From CAYLZW01 sp964388085 (lineage in GTDB: Bacteria; Myxococcota; UBA727; CAYLZW01), in NCBI GenBank assembly GCA_964388085.1, contig CAYLZW010000045.1, forward strand, positions 1-27,812: a stretch of DNA of 27,812 nt. The letters run 5' to 3'. Both the position numbers and the translations under genes were made by a program. Positions 23,960 to 27,812 of the stretch are shown one piece after another. The number at the start of each line of letters is the position of its first letter. The first letter of the stretch is position 1. Under the pieces are notes generated by a model. That model was not told where the DNA came from. It was given only the letters and a program-made list of their open reading frames with translations, and made no database searches.

Positions 23960-24332
23960 CGGAGTTCTCCGTCCATGTAGTGGTGACCGACAGACGCTTC
24001 ATACCCCCGATTGGGACATCGCCAGCGACCGTCCACGTCACCGCGAAGACGCCGCCGCTCGCGACCTTGGCGCCGTTCATGTCGAACAACAGAGGGCCGT
24101 GCGATCCGCTCGCCAGCACGGCGTCGCCGGCGGTCCTAAGCAGGAGAGCTTCGGTGTTGGCCTCACAGATGTGCAGCGCCTGGGTCATGTAACGCTGGTG
24201 CGACGACGTCACGTTCGCGGACGAGAGCCCGGACACCAGCCCGGCGATGCCGATGAGGAGGATCGCGGAGGCGAGCATGACCTCGATGAGCGTGAAGCCG
24301 GCGGGGTTTGCCGGCGATGCAGGTCGAATCAT
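23922..24332 (-). CDS. pilV: PilV-like minor pilin
   Basis: The product is 136 residues with a prepilin signal PAGFTLIEVMLASAILLIG, cleaved after Gly12, with Phe13 and Glu17. The second half of the helix (GIAGLVSGLSSANVTSSHQR) and a short beta domain with WTVAGDVPIGGMKRLSVTTTW fit PilV-type minor pilins. Start ATG 24332 overlaps the stop of the GspH/FimT-like gene by 4 bp (ATGA), and its end overlaps pilW by 38 bp, so the three are translationally linked. It should act in the inner membrane as part of the priming complex for pilus assembly. Confidence 0.85.
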   Translation of the reverse strand: MIRPASPANPAGFTLIEVMLASAILLIGIAGLVSGLSSANVTSSHQRYMTQALHICEANTEALLLRTAGDAVLASGSHGPLLFDMNGAKVASGGVFAVTWTVAGDVPIGGMKRLSVTTTWTENSGEKSVSLTTDRR

Positions 24333-24841
24333 CGGACCAACCTCACGGTCCCGGTGATGGGGTAGACGCGGATTTTCTGTGTGCCGCCGACCTCTGGCGC
24401 GATCGAGAGCACCGCGACGTCGAGCAGCTCTTTCCCCGTGGTTGGATCGAGCGGGCTGCCGCGGCGGTTGAACCAGAGGTCACCGGTGAGCCCCGGGGAG
24501 GCGAAGTTGCCGAGGCTGATATGCTCGAACTCGAACGTCATCACCTCGTCGGTGATCGCGACGGAGGCCCCGTCACACGGCTCCAGCTCGTTGGTCGTGC
24601 CGTTCTGATAAGGCGTCAGCGTGACCGTGGTCGTGCTCACCTTCACCTCGAGACAACGGATGTGGGTCTTCGCGAAGTCTCGGCCCTTGAGCAGCGCGTG
24701 CTCGACCGCTTTAACGTCCGCGCGCGCGCGTTGGAGGCGGATCTGCGCCTGGAATGAGGGAGTCGCGATCGCCGCCAGGATGCCGATGATAGCGACGACG
24801 ATCATCAGCTCCATCATCGTGAAGGCTTTCCAGGAGCGCAT
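24329..24841 (-). CDS. GspH/FimT-like minor pilin with Ala at the cleavage site
   Basis: The product is 170 residues from ATG 24841, which follows GGGAGGG with an 8-nt spacer. The prepilin segment is FTMMELMIVVAIIGILAAIA, then PSFQAQIRLQRARADVKAVE, typical of FimT/GspH-type pseudopilins. The residue before the mature Phe is Ala6 (codon GCC) rather than the near-invariant Gly; Glu is correctly at mature position 5. The globular domain has two Cys (IRCLEV, EPCDGA) and ends TQKIRVYPITGTVRLVR, a strand pattern seen in GspH. It is the first gene of the minor pilin operon. The frame is open upstream to 25018, but that overlaps the thioesterase gene and lacks a prepilin leader. Confidence 0.85.
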   Translation of the reverse strand: MRSWKAFTMMELMIVVAIIGILAAIATPSFQAQIRLQRARADVKAVEHALLKGRDFAKTHIRCLEVKVSTTTVTLTPYQNGTTNELEPCDGASVAITDEVMTFEFEHISLGNFASPGLTGDLWFNRRGSPLDPTTGKELLDVAVLSIAPEVGGTQKIRVYPITGTVRLVR

Positions 24842-24876
24842 CGATTTCCCTCCCCCTTGGCACGAGGTCGCTCCCC

Positions 24877-24882
24877 ATTGTA
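24877..24882 (-). promoter_or_regulatory. Candidate -10 element of the minor pilin operon
   Basis: TACAAT on the minus strand matches 5 of 6 bases of the -10 consensus and would start transcription near 24870, about 30 nt before the first pilin ATG. No good -35 is found 16-18 bp upstream, so another sigma factor or an activator may be involved. CTGTC/GACAG, a 5-bp inverted repeat, lies further upstream near 24930-24950. Confidence 0.3.
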
Positions 24883-24954
24883 GCCGGGGCGCGCGCAGCT
24901 CTCCTGTTTTGGCCAGCGCGGCCGCGAGCTGTCGTGACTTGAGACAGGTGCCGG

Positions 24955-25395
24955 TCAGGGGCGTCGGGCGGCAGTATCTGCTCGCACCCGCACGGCGATC
25001 GTACAGCGCGAGATACACACCCTCTCGCCCTCGTTATCGACGTCGACACCGTACACATGCGTGCTCGAGCCGAGGTGCAGCGGACGCGCCGTGGCGCGCA
25101 GCGTCCCGCGCGTGACCTTGCGCAGATGGTTCGCGTTGATCTCCATGCCGGCGACGTCGTGCTGCTCGATGTCGACATTCAGCGCCGCGCACATGGAGGC
25201 AGCGCTCTCTGCGAGCAGCACGAACACACCGCCGTGCACGATGCCCGCGTGCTGAAACAGGCGCTCGTCGACGTCGACGGCGACCGTGACCGCGTCCGCG
25301 CCGAACGCCTCGAAGCGGATCCCGAGCGTACCGTGGACGGTCTTCGGGTCCGTGGCCGCGAGGAACGCGAGCAGCTCCTCCCGCGTCACCGTCAC
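24955..25395 (-). CDS. PaaI-family hotdog-fold thioesterase
   Basis: The product is 146 residues from GTG 25395, which overlaps the sucA TGA by 4 bp (GTGA); TTG 25401 would add two residues. The hotdog-fold signature FQHAGIVHGGVFVLLAESAA (about 47-66) is the PaaI/YdiI-type active site, with the H-G-G turn and the helix Glu. The strands ATARPLHLGSSTHVYGVDV and RVCISRCTIAVRV complete the fold. These enzymes hydrolyse acyl-CoA thioesters, often aryl-CoA or medium-chain ones. The overlap with sucA suggests translation coupled to the citric-acid-cycle enzyme, perhaps to recycle acyl-CoA; the substrate is not evident. Confidence 0.85.
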   Translation of the reverse strand: MTVTREELLAFLAATDPKTVHGTLGIRFEAFGADAVTVAVDVDERLFQHAGIVHGGVFVLLAESAASMCAALNVDIEQHDVAGMEINANHLRKVTRGTLRATARPLHLGSSTHVYGVDVDNEGERVCISRCTIAVRVRADTAARRP

Positions 25396-27812
25396 ACCCA
25401 ATGGCCCGGTGACACGTCGTGCTCGCCCGAGAACGCGCCCTCGATCAGCGCCGCCTGCTCCTGATCGTGGCGCCGCTTCGAGCCGCCCGCCGGGCTCGAG
25501 GAGTCAGGCCGGCCGAGGTAGCGCACGTCGAGGCCCATGCGCATGAAGCGAGGCAGGAGGTAGTCCCACGCCCCCATATTGCGCGGCTCCTCCTGCACCC
25601 ACACGACGCGCTCGGGCGCTCGACGCTTGATGATCTCGGCCAGCGTCTGCTCGGGGAAGGGGTAGAGCTGTTCGACGCGCACGATGCTGACATCCTCGAG
25701 CCCGCTCACGCCCTCCGCCGCGGCCTTGTTCCGATAGCGATCGAGATCCCAATAGATCTTGCCGCTACAGAGCACGAGGCGCTTGGCCTTCTTGTCGGGC
25801 GCGCGCTCGGGGTCGTCGATGACGTGGCTGAACGTGCCCTGCGCGAGCTCTCGCACCGTCGACGAGGCCTCGTCGGCGCGCAGCAGGCTCTTGTGCGTGA
25901 ACAGCACGAGCGGCTTCTTCGGCTGCTTCGCCTGGCGCCGGATCAGGTGGAAGTACTGCGCCGCCGTCGACGCGACGCAGACGCGCATGTTGTCCTCGGC
26001 GCACAGCTGCAGGAAGCGCTCGATGCGCCCCGAGCTGTGCTCCGGCCCCTGTCCGTCGTAGCCGTGCGGCAAGAACAAGGACACGCGGCTCTTCTGCAGC
26101 CACTTCGCCTCGCCGGCCGCGATGAACTGATCGATCTGCACCTGGGCGCCGTTCACGAAGTCGCCGAACTGCGCCTCCCAGATGACGAGGGAGTCTGGGT
26201 GCGTGACCGAGTAGCCGTACTCGAACCCGAGCACGGCCTCTTCGCTGAGCAGCGAGTCGTAGATGCGGAAGCGGCTCGGGTGCCACTCCTCCTCGCCCTC
26301 GTCGCGGTTTTTGTCGAGGTAGTTGAGCGGGATGTAGGGCGTGCCGTCCTTGACGTCGTAGAGGATGGCGTGGCGGTGCGCGAAGGTGCCGCGGCCCACG
26401 TCCTGCCCCGAGATGCGCACCGGGATGCCCTCGGTCAAGAGCGAGCCGTAGGCGAGGTTCTCGGCCATGCCGAAGTCGATGCCGGGCCCGCCGTTCTCCT
26501 TGCCGACGAACACCATCTCCCGGCGACGGTCGAGCACCTGCTTCTTGATGCGCGGGTGGATCTCGATGACCTCGGGGTCGTAGGTGATGCGGTCGGTGAT
26601 GCGCTTCAGCGTCTCTTCGGGGACGCTCGTGTCGGGCTCCTCCTCGGCGTCGAGGTCGTACTCGCCCGGGCGATGCGGCCCGGCCTCGGGGACGGCCGCG
26701 GCGCCGCGCTCCTGAATGGCGCTGAACGCGGCCTCGAGGCGCTCGTTCACTTTGTTGGCGACGGCCGCGACGTCCTCTTCGCTGAGGTCGCCGCGGCGCA
26801 CCAGCAGGGACGCGTAGCGGTCGCGCGCGGGCTCGTGGTTTCTGATGGCGTCGTAGAGGATGGGCTGCGTGAAGCTCGGCTCGTCACCCTCGTTGTGCCC
26901 GTGCCGGCGGTAGCACACCATGTCGATGACGACGTCACGGTGGAATCGCTGGCGGTACTCGAAGGCGATGCGCACCGCGCGCAGACACGCCTCGGGGTCG
27001 TCGCCGTTGACGCGGAAGATCGGGCTCATGATCGCGCGCGCGACGTCGGACGCGTTCGGAGAGGTGCGCGCCTTCTCCGGCCCCGTCGTGTAGCCGATCT
27101 GGTTGTTGATGATGATGTGGATGGCGCCGCCCACACGATAGCCCTGCAGACCGGACATCTGCAGGCCCTCGTACACGACGCCCTGTCCCGCGAACGCTGC
27201 GTCGCCGTGCAGCAGGATGGGGATGACCTTCTCGCGCGCTCGATCGCCGCTCATGTCCTGTCGCGCGCGGCACTGGCCGATGACGACGGGGTTCACCGCC
27301 TCGAGGTGCGAGGGGTTGCAGGCGAGCTCGACGCGCAAGACGCGCTCCTCGTGCACGCCGTGATCGCTGGTCTGGCCCTTCCAGTGGTAGGTGCCGCGCG
27401 CGCCGAGGTGGTACTTCACGTCGCCTGAGCCCTGCACCGTCTTCGGGTCCACGTCCTCGAACTCGGCGAAGATGGCCTCGTAGCTCTTGCCCATGATGTT
27501 CGCGAGCACGTTCAAGCGCCCGCGGTGCGCCATGCCGATGATGACGTCCGTGGCTCCCGACGCCGCCGCGCGCGCGAGGCACTCGTCGAGCATGGGGATG
27601 ACGCTCTCCGCACCCTCGACGCTGAAGCGCTTGTGGCCCATGTAGCGCTTGTGCAGGAAGCGCTCGAAGCCCTGCGCCTGCGACAGCTTCTCGAGGATGC
27701 GCTTCTTCTCGCTGACGAGCAGCGCCGGCTGCTCCTGCTCGACCCGCTTTTGGATCCAGTCCTTCTGACGCGGGTCGGGCGTGAACATGTACTCGACGCC
27801 CATGCGCCGCGT
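25392..27812 (-). CDS. sucA: 2-oxoglutarate dehydrogenase E1 component, C-terminal part (5' end outside window)
   Basis: About 806 residues are seen; the family is usually 900-950, so the N-terminal E1 region lies beyond the window. The reading frame runs through the edge (THR-ARG-ARG before MGVEYM), so the ATG at 27803 is internal; GVEYM is a conserved internal motif. Hallmarks are IIGMAHRGRLNVLANIMGK, GSGDVKYHLGARG, LACNPSHLEAVNPVVIGQ, the thiamine-diphosphate motif LLHGDAAFAGQG with INNQIGYTT, and the C-terminal VWVQEEPRNMGAWDYLLPRF. It decarboxylates 2-oxoglutarate and succinylates the lipoyl E2 (SucB). No decarboxylase-type N-terminal extension can be judged here. The E2 gene is not in the window; downstream is a thioesterase with 4-bp overlap. 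Confidence 0.95.
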   Translation of the reverse strand, partial: TRRMGVEYMFTPDPRQKDWIQKRVEQEQPALLVSEKKRILEKLSQAQGFERFLHKRYMGHKRFSVEGAESVIPMLDECLARAAASGATDVIIGMAHRGRLNVLANIMGKSYEAIFAEFEDVDPKTVQGSGDVKYHLGARGTYHWKGQTSDHGVHEERVLRVELACNPSHLEAVNPVVIGQCRARQDMSGDRAREKVIPILLHGDAAFAGQGVVYEGLQMSGLQGYRVGGAIHIIINNQIGYTTGPEKARTSPNASDVARAIMSPIFRVNGDDPEACLRAVRIAFEYRQRFHRDVVIDMVCYRRHGHNEGDEPSFTQPILYDAIRNHEPARDRYASLLVRRGDLSEEDVAAVANKVNERLEAAFSAIQERGAAAVPEAGPHRPGEYDLDAEEEPDTSVPEETLKRITDRITYDPEVIEIHPRIKKQVLDRRREMVFVGKENGGPGIDFGMAENLAYGSLLTEGIPVRISGQDVGRGTFAHRHAILYDVKDGTPYIPLNYLDKNRDEGEEEWHPSRFRIYDSLLSEEAVLGFEYGYSVTHPDSLVIWEAQFGDFVNGAQVQIDQFIAAGEAKWLQKSRVSLFLPHGYDGQGPEHSSGRIERFLQLCAEDNMRVCVASTAAQYFHLIRRQAKQPKKPLVLFTHKSLLRADEASSTVRELAQGTFSHVIDDPERAPDKKAKRLVLCSGKIYWDLDRYRNKAAAEGVSGLEDVSIVRVEQLYPFPEQTLAEIIKRRAPERVVWVQEEPRNMGAWDYLLPRFMRMGLDVRYLGRPDSSSPAGGSKRRHDQEQAALIEGAFSGEHDVSPGHWV

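Noticed and set aside
25419..27428. A 669-residue open frame on the plus strand
   Set aside because: Entirely antisense to sucA, whose motifs are unambiguous; composition is that of a mirror frame.
1..27812. Mobile elements, CRISPR arrays, tRNA or rRNA genes
   Set aside because: I saw no transposase or integrase motif, no regularly spaced direct repeats and no tRNA cloverleaf or conserved rRNA stretch on either strand by eye; a covariance-model scan would be decisive for small RNAs.

Overview
The window is GC-rich DNA, densely coded, with strong G/C preference at third codon positions and frequent GTG/TTG starts. A Ser/Thr kinase carrying PEGA-like repeats, several secreted PEGA or lipoprotein genes, a minor-pilin cluster and a fused E1 alpha/beta dehydrogenase suggest a myxobacterium-like organism (Myxococcota, formerly Deltaproteobacteria). 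That placement is inferred from gene content; no rRNA or marker phylogeny is available here. I see no tRNA, rRNA, CRISPR array, transposase or prophage gene.

Layout. (1) 1-1587, plus strand: the end of a DUF47/PhoU-like gene and a PiT-type phosphate transporter. (2) 1607-6669, minus strand: four genes read in the order ATP-grasp enzyme, EF-hand-like/HD-domain protein, SGNH-like membrane-anchored protein, MBOAT acyltransferase. The last two share a 4-bp stop/start overlap and look like a surface-glycan O-acylation pair. (3) 6863-8050, plus strand: an exported protein with an FG-GAP-like calcium loop and a discoidin-like (NADase-type glycan-binding) domain. (4) 8132-10516, minus strand: a transmembrane Ser/Thr kinase with extracytoplasmic PEGA-like repeats. 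It is divergent from a secreted PEGA protein and an overlapping lipoprotein (10650-12393, plus strand). (5) 12421-17431, minus strand: a lipoprotein protein-arginine deiminase (PAD) of the animal/cyanobacterial family, a HEAT-repeat protein coupled to it, a SixA-like phosphatase and a SurA/PrsA-like prolyl isomerase. (6) 17709-19841, minus strand: a branched-chain 2-oxoacid dehydrogenase E1 with alpha and beta parts fused. (7) 20298-24841, minus strand: a minor pilin operon (GspH/FimT-like, PilV, PilW, very large PilX-like). (8) 24955-27812, minus strand: a PaaI-type thioesterase overlapping the end of sucA (2-oxoglutarate dehydrogenase E1), which runs off the window.

The most unusual content is the PAD locus. 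It encodes a predicted secreted lipoprotein with an N-terminal PKD-like domain, a calcium-binding segment like the PAD middle domain, and all four PAD catalytic residues (D340, H469, D471, C646 in this protein). Its stop codon overlaps the start of an exported HEAT-repeat gene. Upstream lie a sigma-54-like -24/-12 element, a 6-bp palindrome and two duplicated octamers, suggesting activator-controlled expression. A second region worth study is the ATP-grasp/EF-HD/SGNH/MBOAT cluster, which may make or decorate an unknown envelope molecule.
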